From: JAOUEA01 sp963821925
GTDB lineage: Bacteria; Actinomycetota; UBA4738; HRBIN12
Length of the DNA stretch: 64,000 nt
Reading direction: 5' to 3'
Assembly: GCA_963821925.1 (NCBI GenBank)
Contig: CAWGFO010000007.1
Coordinates: 17,753-81,752 of the forward strand
The position numbers were made by a program, and so were the translations under genes. Shown here piece after piece: positions 16,593 to 25,636 of this stretch. The stretch's first letter is position 1. The number at the start of each line of letters is the position of its first letter. The notes beneath the pieces are model-generated. The model ran no database searches. It worked only from the letters and a program-made list of their open reading frames with translations, and had not been told where the DNA came from.

Positions 16593-17530
16593 GGCGTGGT
16601 CGGCATCGGCGGCATCGGGGCGGCGCCGGGGACCGGCTCCATCGCGGCGGGCGCCGCGCCACGCGAGGCCCGGTAGGCGGCGACCGTGATCGCGCCGAGC
16701 CCCCAGATCGTGGCGGCCAGGAACAGCAGCCCGCCGAGCACGGGCACGAGCGCGACGAGGCGGAGGATCCCCCAGCCGAGCAGGAACGCGAGGAACCGAC
16801 CCGTGGGCGGCTTCAGGAGCAACCGCCCGAACGCCAAGGCGCCGGCCGCGTACCCGATCGAGTAGATCAGGACGAGCGCGAGCAGCATCCCGATCCCGAG
16901 CAGCGCGCCGACGAGGGTGATCAGGAGGATCCCGCCGACGATCGGGATCCCGAAGAACATCAGGAAGCCCCAGCCGATCGAGGGACCGACCCGGTCACGC
17001 GCCGCGGCCGCGATCGCGTCGCTCGCGCGCGGCCATGCGACCGTCAGCAGCAGGCCGATCAGGAACGAGGAAACCGAGGCCGCGATCCAGTAGGCGATCC
17101 GGCTCACGATCGCGAAGTTCCCGGCGTCGAAGTTGAAGGTCTGGTGACGGACCTCGCCGCCCACGGTCCCCGGGGCGATCAGCGGCGCCTTCGACGAGAC
17201 CACGTTGCCGTCGACCCTGGCGCCGTCCTTCACGGTGACGCGACCGTTCGTCGCGACGACGTCCTGGAAGACGGTTCCGCTCACCACGACGTCACCGTTG
17301 AAGGCCATCACCGTTCCGGTGACGGTGCCGTCGATCGTGGCATCGCCGTCGAAGATGATCGCGTCGTTGAACGTGTCGCCGGGCTGCACCTCGAGCCGCC
17401 CGGTCAGGACCACGAACGAGTCGGTCGACGGCCCGACATCGGTGGACTGCGCGAGCGCCGCGGGCGCCCACAGTCCGAGCAGGGCCACGCCGATCGCGCC
17501 CACCGCGACCAGCCATCTGCGCACGGTCAT
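16589..17530 (-). CDS. Membrane protein with polymer-forming (bactofilin-like) domain
   Basis: The protein is 313 residues with a signal peptide (1-28). A beta-helix region at about 40-125 has repeating pseudo-6-residue steps (GDATIDGTVTGTVMAFNGDVVVSGTVFQDVV), as in polymer-forming cytoskeletal proteins. Four membrane helices follow at about 147-168, 187-215, 218-240 and 252-280. The C-terminus is Pro/Ala-rich. The beta-helix should face outside. GGGAGG precedes the ATG, and TAGCCT (17565-17560) is a plausible -10 with a short leader. Confidence 0.8.
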   Translation of the reverse strand: MTVRRWLVAVGAIGVALLGLWAPAALAQSTDVGPSTDSFVVLTGRLEVQPGDTFNDAIIFDGDATIDGTVTGTVMAFNGDVVVSGTVFQDVVATNGRVTVKDGARVDGNVVSSKAPLIAPGTVGGEVRHQTFNFDAGNFAIVSRIAYWIAASVSSFLIGLLLTVAWPRASDAIAAAARDRVGPSIGWGFLMFFGIPIVGGILLITLVGALLGIGMLLALVLIYSIGYAAGALAFGRLLLKPPTGRFLAFLLGWGILRLVALVPVLGGLLFLAATIWGLGAITVAAYRASRGAAPAAMEPVPGAAPMPPMPTTP

Positions 17531-17660
17531 GAGACCAGCCTCCCTCGATCGATGGAGCCAGGCTACCGCGCCGCGGCGTCGGAGCGCGAACGGGGGACTG
17601 CGCCGCAGGTGCTCTCGTGGGCTCGGGCAGCTCGGGTCTGGGCTCTCCGGGACCCGCGGA

Positions 17661-19019
17661 TCACGCGGTGAGCTCGCCCACCAGCTCGCCGAACGCGCCG
17701 ACGTAGGCGTCGACGTCGTCGGGGGTCGCGGGCACCGAACAGGTCGGGCCGGCGCCCACGATCGCGTCCCAGACGCCGCGGTTCGCGAGGTACACGCGCA
17801 TCAGACGGCGCAGCGGCTCGTCGAAGGTCAGGCGCGCCTCGGCGGCGTTCCGCGGCATCGAGGGCGCGAAGGTCACGCCGCTCCGCGGCCAGAAGCGGTG
17901 GGTCGTCCAGGGGAGGCCGGCGCCCGCGACCACCTTCTCGATCCCGTCGGCGAGCTGCGCGCCGAGGACCTGCGTGTGCGCGTACGCCTCGGGCGTGAGC
18001 ACCTCGCCCATCGTGGCGCGCGCCGACGCCATCGAGAGCGGGTTGCCGAAGAGGGTGCCGCCCGTCGCGACCGTGGGCTTCTCGTCGTCGCGGCCGCCCG
18101 GACGCTCGAGGGTCTCGGCGACCTCCGGCGTCATGCCGTAGGCGCCCAGGGGCACGCCACCCGCGATCGATTTCCCGATCGTGACCAGGTCGGGCGAGAG
18201 GCCCCAGGTCCGCGTGAGCCCGCCGGCGCCCACGACCTGCGTGTGCGTCTCGTCGTAGGCGAGCAGCGTCCCGGTCTCGCGCGTGATCGCGCGGAGCCCG
18301 TCGTGGAAGCCGTCGACGGGGAGCTGGAGGCCGACCTCGTTCGTGAGGGTCGGCTCCGTGATCACGATCGCGACCTCGCGCGTCTCGAGGGCCGCCCGCA
18401 CGGCGTCGAGGTCGTTGAAGGGCACGATCACGGTCCTGGAGGTGGCGTCTCGCGGGAGGCCCGCCTCCTCGGGGACGAGCTCGCCGTCGACGAGTTGGAC
18501 CAGGGTCTCGTCGAAATGCCCGTGGTACTTCCCGTCGAAGAAGAGCACCTTCTCGCGGCCGGTCGCGACGCGCGCGACCCGGATCGCCTCGGTGTTCGCG
18601 TGCGTCGCCGACAGGGTGAACTGCCACTTCGGCAGGCCGTAGCGGCGCCCGAGCTCCTCGGCGACCCAGATCGAGTCCTCGTTCGGCAGCAGGAACTGCG
18701 AGCCGGCGGCGATGCGGCGCGAGACCGCCTCGACCACGGGCGCGGGCGCGTACCCCGCGAACATCGACATGTCGGCGATGTTGAAGTCGGCGTAGTCGTT
18801 CCCGTCGACGTCGCGGAACCGGCCGCCGAGGCCCTCGTCCACGAAGATCGGCGGGTGGTCGTACGACGTGCGGAGCCACGACATCGGGACGCCGTTCGGC
18901 ATCACGGGCTTGGCCCGTTCCCACATCGCGATCGACCCACCGTGGGTCTCGGCGAACCGTGCGTCCTCGCGGGCCTTGATCTCGTGCAGCTGCTGGCGGT
19001 CGATCCCGGGTGCGCTCAT
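17661..19019 (-). CDS. PLP-dependent class III aminotransferase (HemL-like)
   Basis: The protein is 452 residues with the fold-type I aminotransferase pattern: SATHANTEAIRVAR (phosphate-cup region), FFDGKYHGHFDE, DETHTQVVGAGG with the PLP-ring aspartate, and the Schiff-base lysine in TIGKSIAGGVPLGAYG. Overall it resembles glutamate-1-semialdehyde 2,1-aminomutase, but the N-terminus and the lack of other heme genes nearby argue for a related transaminase rather than HemL itself. The substrate is not assignable. Confidence 0.85.
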   Translation of the reverse strand: MSAPGIDRQQLHEIKAREDARFAETHGGSIAMWERAKPVMPNGVPMSWLRTSYDHPPIFVDEGLGGRFRDVDGNDYADFNIADMSMFAGYAPAPVVEAVSRRIAAGSQFLLPNEDSIWVAEELGRRYGLPKWQFTLSATHANTEAIRVARVATGREKVLFFDGKYHGHFDETLVQLVDGELVPEEAGLPRDATSRTVIVPFNDLDAVRAALETREVAIVITEPTLTNEVGLQLPVDGFHDGLRAITRETGTLLAYDETHTQVVGAGGLTRTWGLSPDLVTIGKSIAGGVPLGAYGMTPEVAETLERPGGRDDEKPTVATGGTLFGNPLSMASARATMGEVLTPEAYAHTQVLGAQLADGIEKVVAGAGLPWTTHRFWPRSGVTFAPSMPRNAAEARLTFDEPLRRLMRVYLANRGVWDAIVGAGPTCSVPATPDDVDAYVGAFGELVGELTA

Positions 19020-19069
19020 GGGGGCTAGGTGTAGCAGGTCGGGGCGGCCGGATGCGAGCCGGCCGCCGC

Positions 19070-20338
19070 TCAGCTGCCGCCGACCGTGTAGGCGTGCAGC
19101 CGGCCCTCGACGTCGCCCGCGTAGACCCCGTCGCCGGCGACGACGGGCGCGCCGGCGGTCGCCGCCCCCAGGAAGGTGGACCAGGCGGGCCGGCACGCGG
19201 CCGGGTTGCAGTCGCGACGCACCGCGTACAGGTGGCCACCGACGCTCGTGGCGTAGATCACGCCGTCGCGGACGACCGGGGTGTGCAGCGGCGAGTCGTC
19301 GACCCCCGTCGTGAGGACCGGCGGGCAGGTGCGGGCGCCGCAGCCGTCGGGGAAGACCCAGATCCGGCCCTGCGCGTCCCCGATCACGACCTCGCCGCCG
19401 CCGACCGACGGCGCCGAGATCGCTCCGGGCGCGAACGGGGACCCGGCCACGAACGAGCCCGTCCACGAGGCCGCGCAGGTCCCCTCACACGACAGCGGGA
19501 ACGCCATCACCTGCCCTCGCGCGATCGCGTACGCGGCGCCGCCCGAGACGGTGACGCCGGCCACCGGCCCGTCGGTCTCGGCGGTCCAGAGCGGCTCGCA
19601 CGGGTCGCTGCACACGGCGGGGAACCCGAACACGCCGCCGACCTCGGAGTCGGAGGCGACCACGACCACGCCGGCGCCGATCGCCGGCGCGCCCGGTCCC
19701 GCGCCGCCCGGGACCACGCCGCGCCACGCGGGCGGGCAGTTCCGGTCCTCGGAGCCGCACGCGGCCGGGAACGCGTAGAGGTCGTCGGAGGCCGCGTAGG
19801 CGAAGTCGTCGTTCACACCGGGGGCGGTGACCGGCCCGCTGCCGGCCAGTCCGACCCAGAGCGGCTCGCAGTCGGCCTTCGAGCACCGGGCCGAGAACGC
19901 GTAGAGGCGCCCGTCGGACGAGCCCGCGTAGACGGTGTCCTGCGCCCGCACCGCGTCGGACATCGGCCCGTCGGGCGCGATCGCCTGGAAGCTCGGCTCG
20001 CAGGTCGCGTCCTCGACCGGACACGGGACCGGGTAGGCGGTGACGCCGTCGGCCGACCCGACGTACAGGCCGCCGTCCTCGGTCGTGGGCGTGCCGAGCG
20101 GCCCGGTGCCGGGTCGGGCGCTCCACAGCGGGGCGAGCCGCGCGACGTTGTCGGCGCTCAGGCGTTCGAACTCGGTGCCCTGCACGAGGCGGATCAGGCC
20201 GCCGACGCCGGCGATCAGGCCCACGCTCGCCAGCGCGATCACGGCGTACCTGAGCGCGCGCGGCCCGTGCTCGCGGGCGAGCGCACGGACGTCCTCGGGG
20301 CGGAGGTGGGCCCCGTGGTGGCGGGAGTCGGTCGGCAT
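19070..20338 (-). CDS. Membrane-anchored PQQ-like beta-propeller with cysteine-paired blades
   Basis: The protein is 422 residues. A cytoplasmic N-terminus of about 28 residues is followed by one membrane helix (YAVIALASVGLIAGVGGLI) and an outside propeller. Seven or so repeats carry strand motifs such as LYVGSADG, VYAGSSDGRLYAF, IYATSVGGHLYAV and VYAGDVEGRLHAY (PQQ/WD-like). Unusually, most blades also contain a pair of cysteines four or five residues apart before P.W (CPVEDATC, CSKADC, CGSEDRNC, CNPAAC). It is probably a scaffold or sensor; no enzyme residues were recognised. Confidence 0.8.
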   Translation of the reverse strand: MPTDSRHHGAHLRPEDVRALAREHGPRALRYAVIALASVGLIAGVGGLIRLVQGTEFERLSADNVARLAPLWSARPGTGPLGTPTTEDGGLYVGSADGVTAYPVPCPVEDATCEPSFQAIAPDGPMSDAVRAQDTVYAGSSDGRLYAFSARCSKADCEPLWVGLAGSGPVTAPGVNDDFAYAASDDLYAFPAACGSEDRNCPPAWRGVVPGGAGPGAPAIGAGVVVVASDSEVGGVFGFPAVCSDPCEPLWTAETDGPVAGVTVSGGAAYAIARGQVMAFPLSCEGTCAASWTGSFVAGSPFAPGAISAPSVGGGEVVIGDAQGRIWVFPDGCGARTCPPVLTTGVDDSPLHTPVVRDGVIYATSVGGHLYAVRRDCNPAACRPAWSTFLGAATAGAPVVAGDGVYAGDVEGRLHAYTVGGS

Positions 20339-20484
20339 GGCCCCCCATCGTCCCGCAAAGGAGGTCCGCCCGTCCCGCGAGGAGCGGGTGAGCGGGCCGG
20401 TCCCCGGACGGCCGACTCCGATCCGTGTCAGAGGGGCTCCCTACGGTGGAGTCGCTCCCTTCCCCGACCTCCAGGAGGCACCGG

Positions 20485-21507
20485 ATGGACGTCCAGATCG
20501 GCATCGGGCTGCTCGCGCTCGCCGTCGGCGTGGCTGCGGGCGCCGCGATCGCGGCCCGGAGACGCCCCGGCGCGACCCCGGGGCCGCCGTCGGACGAGAC
20601 CGCGCTCGCCCGCATGGAGGGCCGGCTCGAGCTGCAGGCGGCCGAGCTCCGGCGGATCGCCGACGCCTCGGCCGGCCGTGACCTCGCGTCCGAGCAGCTC
20701 CGCGAGGGGATCGACGGCGCCCGCAGGGCGCTCGCCGAGATCCAGGCGCGCGAGGAGGATCGGCGCACGGTCGAGGCCGAGCATCGCGAGGTGGTCAGGC
20801 GCCTGTCCACCGTGCTCGCGGGCGGCGCCGCGAAGGGCCGGGCGGGCGAGAACGTGCTCCGCGAGCACCTGGCCGAGCTGCCGCCCGGGATGCTCGCGAC
20901 CGACTTCCGCGTCGGCGGCAAGGTCGTGGAGTTCGGCCTGCTCCTGCCCGACGGTCGGCGGCTGCCGATCGACTCGAAGTGGACGGGCCTGGCCGAGCTC
21001 GAGGCGCTCGAGGCGGCCGACGAGCCGCTCGAGGTCGAGGCGGCCGCGCGCGCCGTCGAGAAGGCGGTGGCGCTCCGCGCCCGCGAGGTCGCGCAGTACC
21101 TCGATCCGGCGGTCACCGCGCCGATCGCGGTGGCGGCCGTGCCCGACGCCGCCTACGCGGTGCTGAAGCGGGCGCACGCCGACGCGTACGCGAAGGGCGT
21201 CGTGATCGTGCCGTACGCCTCGGCGTTGCCGATCGTGCTCTTCCTGTACTCGCTCGTGCAGCGGTTCGGCGACGCCGCCGACGTACAGGCGAGCCTGTCC
21301 GAGGTCGCCGGCCTCCTCGACGCGATGGACGCGGTCGTCGAGAACAAGTTCGCGCGGGCGGGCACGATGATCGCGAACGGCGCCGACGAGTTCCGTTCGC
21401 AGCTCGGCAAGGCGCGCGGATCGATCGCCCGGGCGCACCAGGGTGCGCCGGTGGGGGAGCCGCCGATCGCGCCGGGTGACGACGGCGTGCTCTCGATCGT
21501 CGGCTGA
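20485..21507 (+). CDS. rmuC: DNA recombination protein RmuC
   Basis: The protein is 340 residues. An N-terminal membrane helix (IGIGLLALAVGVAAGAAIAA) is followed by a coiled coil (about 40-115) and the RmuC core with KGRAGENVLREHLAELP and the nuclease-like LPIDSKWTGLAELEALE. RmuC limits DNA inversions and may act as a nuclease in recombination. The start at 20485 has AGGAGG 6 bases upstream; an upstream in-frame ATG (20425) does not. The length fits the shorter actinobacterial RmuC proteins. Confidence 0.9.
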   Translation: MDVQIGIGLLALAVGVAAGAAIAARRRPGATPGPPSDETALARMEGRLELQAAELRRIADASAGRDLASEQLREGIDGARRALAEIQAREEDRRTVEAEHREVVRRLSTVLAGGAAKGRAGENVLREHLAELPPGMLATDFRVGGKVVEFGLLLPDGRRLPIDSKWTGLAELEALEAADEPLEVEAAARAVEKAVALRAREVAQYLDPAVTAPIAVAAVPDAAYAVLKRAHADAYAKGVVIVPYASALPIVLFLYSLVQRFGDAADVQASLSEVAGLLDAMDAVVENKFARAGTMIANGADEFRSQLGKARGSIARAHQGAPVGEPPIAPGDDGVLSIVG

Positions 21508-21537
21508 CGCGGTCGAGCGAACGCCCGTCGCAGGGTC

Positions 21538-21545
21538 GATACTGT
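21538..21545 (+). promoter_or_regulatory. -10 element, leaderless GH114 transcript
   Basis: GATACTGT contains two overlapping -10-like hexamers (GATACT and TACTGT) ending 5-7 bases before the ATG at 21551. There is no ribosome-binding site. Confidence 0.45.
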
Positions 21546-21550
21546 CGGGG

Positions 21551-22402
21551 ATGCGCAGACTCGTGGTGGTCCTCTCGGCGTGTGCCGTGGCCCTCGCGAT
21601 CGCCGCGCCCGCGGGAGCGGCGTCCGACGGGGCTCGCCGCTCGGAGGCGCGCCCCGTCCAGAACCCGCGCCTCCCCGATCCCGTGCCGTGCCCGGGCTGC
21701 TACGCGCCCGCGCTCCGCACGAGCTGGCAATGGCAGCTCCAGGGCGCGATCGACACCTCGATCGACGTCGGCATGTTCGACGTCGACGGGTTCGAGGTCA
21801 CGGGCGCGACCGTGGACGACCTCCACGCGCTCGGCAGCGACGTCGTCTGCTACCTCAGCGCCGGCTCGTGGGAGAACTTCCGCCCCGACTCCGGGGACTT
21901 CCCGGCGCGCGTGAAGGGCCGCTCGAACGGCTGGCCGGGGGAGCAGTGGCTCGACATCCGCAAGATCGGGGTGCTCGGTCCGATCATGAAGGCCCGCCTC
22001 GACATGTGCGCCGCCAAGGGCTTCGACGCCGTGGAGTTCGACAACGTCGACGGCTATCAGAACCGGACCGGGTTCCCGCTCACGGGGGCCGACCAGCTCG
22101 CCTACAACGTCTTCCTCGCGAACCAGGCGCACCGGCGCGGGCTCTCGGCCGTGCTGAAGAACGACCTCGGCCAGATCAGGGCGCTGCTGCCGTACTTCGA
22201 CTTCGCGCTGAACGAGCAGTGCCACCAGTACGACGAGTGCCGGCGGCTCCGGCCGTTCGTGAACGCCGGCAAGGCCGTCTTCGGGGTCGAGTACAAGCTC
22301 GACAAGCCCGACTTCTGCCCCGCGGCGAACGCCGAGAACTTCAACTTCCTGAAGAAGAAGCTCTCGCTGCGCGTGTGGCGCTCGCCCTGCCGTCCCGACT
22401 GA
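21551..22402 (+). CDS. Secreted GH114 endo-alpha-1,4-polygalactosaminidase-like protein
   Basis: The protein is 283 residues with a signal peptide (MRRLVVVLSACAVALAIAAPAGA). The TIM-barrel signature includes WQWQLQG, VVCYLSAGSWENFRPD, FDAVEFDNVDGY (acidic catalytic pair) and KNDLGQ, as in the GH114 family that cleaves galactosaminogalactan-like polymers. It should act outside the cell on an amino-sugar polysaccharide. A GATACT/TACTGT hexamer lies 5-7 bases before the ATG, so the mRNA looks leaderless. Confidence 0.88.
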   Translation: MRRLVVVLSACAVALAIAAPAGAASDGARRSEARPVQNPRLPDPVPCPGCYAPALRTSWQWQLQGAIDTSIDVGMFDVDGFEVTGATVDDLHALGSDVVCYLSAGSWENFRPDSGDFPARVKGRSNGWPGEQWLDIRKIGVLGPIMKARLDMCAAKGFDAVEFDNVDGYQNRTGFPLTGADQLAYNVFLANQAHRRGLSAVLKNDLGQIRALLPYFDFALNEQCHQYDECRRLRPFVNAGKAVFGVEYKLDKPDFCPAANAENFNFLKKKLSLRVWRSPCRPD

Positions 22403-22427
22403 TCCGAGCGCGCGGCGCAGTCGACCG

Positions 22428-22456
22428 TTGTCATCTCTACCCATTCTCTGCATAAT
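22428..22456 (+). promoter_or_regulatory. Arginine operon promoter
   Basis: TTGTCA (22428-22433) and CATAAT (22451-22456) have the ideal 17-base spacing. The predicted start falls at about 22463-22464, exactly on the ATG of argC, so the operon mRNA would be leaderless. This is the best promoter match in the window. Confidence 0.75.
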
Positions 22457-22462
22457 CATGCG
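22449..22462 (+). promoter_or_regulatory. ARG box (ArgR operator)
   Basis: TGCAT-AATC-ATGCG is a near-perfect inverted repeat of the TGCATnnnnATGCA type used by actinobacterial ArgR proteins. It covers the -10 hexamer and the transcription start, so bound ArgR would block RNA polymerase. The argR gene lies in the same operon. Confidence 0.7.
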
Positions 22463-22463
22463 T

Positions 22464-23519
22464 ATGGCGGGTGACGTGCAGCGCGTGGCGATCCTGGGGG
22501 CCTCCGGGTACGGAGGCGGCGAGCTCCTGCGCCTGTTGGCGGCGCACCCGGGGGCAGAGGTCACCTTCCTCGGGGCGAAGGACTCCGCGGGCCGGACGCT
22601 CGCCGAGGTCCACCCGCATCTGGCGTCCCTGGCGTTGGCAGCGACCGCGCTCCAGCCGATCGAGCCCGACGCGATCGCGGCCGCGGCCGACGTGGTCTTC
22701 AGCGCCCTCCCGAACGGCACGAGCGCGGGGATCGCGCCCACGCTGCTCGAGGCGGGCGTGCGCGTGATCGACCTCGCCGGGGACTTCCGGCTGCCGGCCG
22801 AGGCGTATCCCGAGTGGTACGGGTTCGACCACCCGGCGAAGGAGTGGCTCGAGAAGGCGGTCTACGGGCTGCCCGAGCTGTTCGCTGATCGCACGCCGGG
22901 CGCGCAGCTCGTCGCGAACCCGGGCTGCTACCCGACGCCGGTGATCCTGGGGCTCGCGCCCCTCCTGGCCGCCGGGCTCGTGGAGCCGGACGCGATCCGC
23001 GTGGACGGGAAGACCGGCCTGTCAGGCGCCGGGAAGTCGGCGAACGACGCCACGATCTACAACGCCACCGAGGAGAGCGTCCGTCCGTACCGCGTGCCGG
23101 CGCACCAGCACACCCCCGAGATGGAGCGGGGGCTCGAGCTCGCGACCGGGCTCACGCCGTCGGTGCTGTTCGTGCCGCACCTGGTGCCGACCGTGCGTGG
23201 CGTGCTCACCACCAGCTACGCCACGCTCGCCGAGGGCGCGACGACCGCGTCGCTGACGGAGTCCCTCGCGGCCGCGTACGCCGGCGCGCCGTTCGTGCGG
23301 GTGCTCCCGCCGGGCGGGATGGTCGACTCGAAGCGCACCCGCGGCACGAACGTCGTGGAGCTGCAGGCGGTGGCCGACCCGCGGACGGGCACGGCCGTGG
23401 TCGTGGGCGCCGTCGACAACCTCGTGAAGGGCGCGGCCGGCCAGGCGATCCAGAACTTCAACCTCGCGTGCGGGTTCGACGAGACGACGGCCCTGCCGAC
23501 GCTGGCGGTGTACCCGTGA
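22464..23519 (+). CDS. argC: N-acetyl-gamma-glutamyl-phosphate reductase
   Basis: The protein is 351 residues. ArgC reduces N-acetylglutamyl phosphate to the semialdehyde with NADPH, the third step of arginine synthesis. The Rossmann motif GASGYGGGELLRLL is at the N-terminus and the catalytic cysteine is in NPGCYPT (about residue 155). The ATG at 22464 is preferred over 22458 because the promoter places the mRNA 5' end there. It is the first gene of argCJBDRGH, and its stop overlaps the argJ GTG start. Confidence 0.95.
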   Translation: MAGDVQRVAILGASGYGGGELLRLLAAHPGAEVTFLGAKDSAGRTLAEVHPHLASLALAATALQPIEPDAIAAAADVVFSALPNGTSAGIAPTLLEAGVRVIDLAGDFRLPAEAYPEWYGFDHPAKEWLEKAVYGLPELFADRTPGAQLVANPGCYPTPVILGLAPLLAAGLVEPDAIRVDGKTGLSGAGKSANDATIYNATEESVRPYRVPAHQHTPEMERGLELATGLTPSVLFVPHLVPTVRGVLTTSYATLAEGATTASLTESLAAAYAGAPFVRVLPPGGMVDSKRTRGTNVVELQAVADPRTGTAVVVGAVDNLVKGAAGQAIQNFNLACGFDETTALPTLAVYP

Positions 23520-24709
23520 GCGTCACCTTCCCGACGGGCTTCCGCGCGGCGGGCGTCACGGCCGGGTTCAAGCCGAGCGGCCTGCCGGACCTCGGCCTCC
23601 TGGTCGGCGACCCGGGCACGACGGCCGCGGGCGTCTTCACCACGAACCTCGTGAGTGCGGCGCCGGTGCGGCTCTCGCGCGCCCGCCTCGCGCTCGGCGC
23701 GCCCCGGGCGGTGCTCGTGAACAGCGGTCAGGCGAACGCGGCGACCGGCGCGCGCGGGGACGCCGACGCAGCGACCGCGACCGCGGCGGCCGCGGCGGCG
23801 CTCGGGCTGGACGCCGCCGACGTGCTCCAGTGCTCGACCGGCGTGATCGGGGAGCCGCTGCACCTCCCGCAGCTCGACGCGGCGTTACCGGCGCTCGTGG
23901 GCGCACTCTCGCCCGAGGGCGGCGAGGACTTCGCCCGCGCGATCATGACGACCGACACCGTCGACAAGCGCGCGACCGCCGAGGCGGACGGGATCCGCGT
24001 CGGCGGCTGCGCGAAGGGTGTCGGGATGATCGCGCCGAACCTGGCCACGATGCTCGTGTTCGTCACGACCGACGCGGCGGTGGCGGCGCCCGACCTGCAG
24101 CGGATGGCCGACGACCAGCTGAAGCCCCGGTTCAACGCGCTCACCGTGGACGCGTCGACGAGCACGAACGACACCGTGCTCCTGCTCGCGAGCGGCGCCG
24201 CGGGCGCGCCGCCGGCCGCGCCCGGCTCGCTCGCCTGGGTGCGGCTCGCGGAGGCCGTCGCATCGGTCGGGGAGTCGCTGCTCCGTCAGCTCGCGGCCGA
24301 CGCCGAGGGCGCGAACCACGTGCTGATCGTCGAGGTCGAGGGGGCCGACGCGGAGGCGGACGCCCGCGTGATCGCGAAGGCCGTCGCCGACTCGCCGCTC
24401 GTGAAGACGGCCGCGTTCGGGGGCGACCCGAACCCCGGCCGGATCCTCCAGGCGGCGGGCGCCGCCGGCGTCGGGTTCGACGTGGGCGCGCTCGACGTGT
24501 TCATCGGCGACGTGCAGCTCGCGGAGGGCGGCGTGATCCCGCCCGCCTACTTCGAAAACGACGCCCTGATCGAGAAGGCCCGCGTGCAGATGGGCGCCCC
24601 CGAGATCGCGATCCGCGTGAAGGTCGGCGACGGCCGCGGCTCGAGCCGGGCGATGGGCTGCGATCTCTCGTACGAATACGTCCGCATCAACGGGGAGTAC
24701 ACGACGTGA
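23516..24709 (+). CDS. argJ: Bifunctional ornithine acetyltransferase/N-acetylglutamate synthase
   Basis: The protein is 397 residues and starts with GTG. ArgJ transfers the acetyl group from N-acetylornithine to glutamate, recycling it, and may also make N-acetylglutamate from acetyl-CoA. The self-cleavage site is in GMIAPNLATMLVF, where the chain splits between Ala and Thr to expose the nucleophile Thr. Other blocks are KGVGMIAPN and the C-terminal SYEYVRINGEYTT. It overlaps argC by four bases and argB by one. Confidence 0.95.
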   Translation: MSVTFPTGFRAAGVTAGFKPSGLPDLGLLVGDPGTTAAGVFTTNLVSAAPVRLSRARLALGAPRAVLVNSGQANAATGARGDADAATATAAAAAALGLDAADVLQCSTGVIGEPLHLPQLDAALPALVGALSPEGGEDFARAIMTTDTVDKRATAEADGIRVGGCAKGVGMIAPNLATMLVFVTTDAAVAAPDLQRMADDQLKPRFNALTVDASTSTNDTVLLLASGAAGAPPAAPGSLAWVRLAEAVASVGESLLRQLAADAEGANHVLIVEVEGADAEADARVIAKAVADSPLVKTAAFGGDPNPGRILQAAGAAGVGFDVGALDVFIGDVQLAEGGVIPPAYFENDALIEKARVQMGAPEIAIRVKVGDGRGSSRAMGCDLSYEYVRINGEYTT

Positions 24710-25636
24710 TGGCCATGGACCTCCCGCCGCAGATCCGCGAACGCACCGTCGCGAAGGCGCGCACGTTGATCGAGGCCCTGCCGTTCATGCGCGAGCACCA
24801 CGGGAAGGTGATCGTCGTGAAGTACGGGGGCGCCGCGATGGATCGCGCCGGCCTCGCCGCGTCGTTCGCCGAGGACATCGCGCTGCTCCAGAGCGCCGGG
24901 ATCACCCCGGTGGTCGTGCACGGCGGCGGCCCGCAGGTCACGCACCTGTCGGCGCGGCTCGGGATCGAGACCACCTTCGTCGACGGGCTGCGCGTGACCG
25001 ACGCCGAGACGCTCGACGTCGCGACGATGGTCCTGGCGGGCAAGCTGAACAAGGAGGTGGTCGGCTCGCTCGTGTCGGGCGGCGTCCCGGCCGTGGGCCT
25101 GTCCGGGATCGACGGCGGGCTGCTCCTCGCCCGGCGCCAGGTGGCCCCCGACCTCGGGTTCGTGGGCGAGGTCGTGCACGTGAACGCCGACGTGTTGCGC
25201 ACGCTCACGGAACGGCGGTTCGTGCCGGTGGTGGCCTCGATCGCGGTCGACGAGACCGGGCAGGCGTACAACGTGAACGCCGACGTCGTGGCGGCCGAGC
25301 TCGCGATCGAGCTCGGCGCCGAGAAGCTCGTGTTCATCAACGACGTCCCGGGGCTGATCGGGCCGACCGGCGACCTGCTGTCGGAGCTGTCGGCGCAGCA
25401 GTGCCTCGACCTCCTCGCGGAGGGCGGCGTGGTCGAGGGCGGGATGATCCCGAAGCTCGAGAGCGCGGTCGACGCGCTGCAAGGCCGGCGTCACGCGCGT
25501 GCACCTCGTGGACGGCCGGGTCGAGCACTCGCTCGTGCTCGAGCTGTTCACGCCCGAAGGCGTCGGCACGATGATCGCGCCCGATGCGGTGGCCGACGGC
25601 GTGGCCGGCGTGCCCGCGGAGGTGCCGTCGCCGTGA
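24709..25636 (+). CDS. argB: Acetylglutamate kinase (apparent frameshift near the 3' end)
   Basis: ArgB phosphorylates N-acetylglutamate with ATP. The amino-acid-kinase motifs VVKYGGAAM, VHGGGPQV and VFINDVPG are clear, and GLRVTDAETLDVA matches the arginine-inhibited type. The frame is broken near 25481, where an extra A in CTGCAAGGCC shifts ALQ away from AGVTRVHLVDGRVEHSLVLELFTPEGVGTMI, which continues in the next frame to a TGA at 25634-25636. Corrected length is about 308 residues. A sequencing error is likely because the gene is essential for the operon. Confidence 0.9.

Noticed and set aside
17661..19019. Assignment as hemL
   Set aside because: The PLP motifs fit, but there are no heme-pathway genes nearby and the N-terminal region differs from known HemL.
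24709..25636. argB as a true pseudogene
   Set aside because: The rest of the operon is intact, the gene is needed for arginine synthesis, and a single inserted base explains the break.
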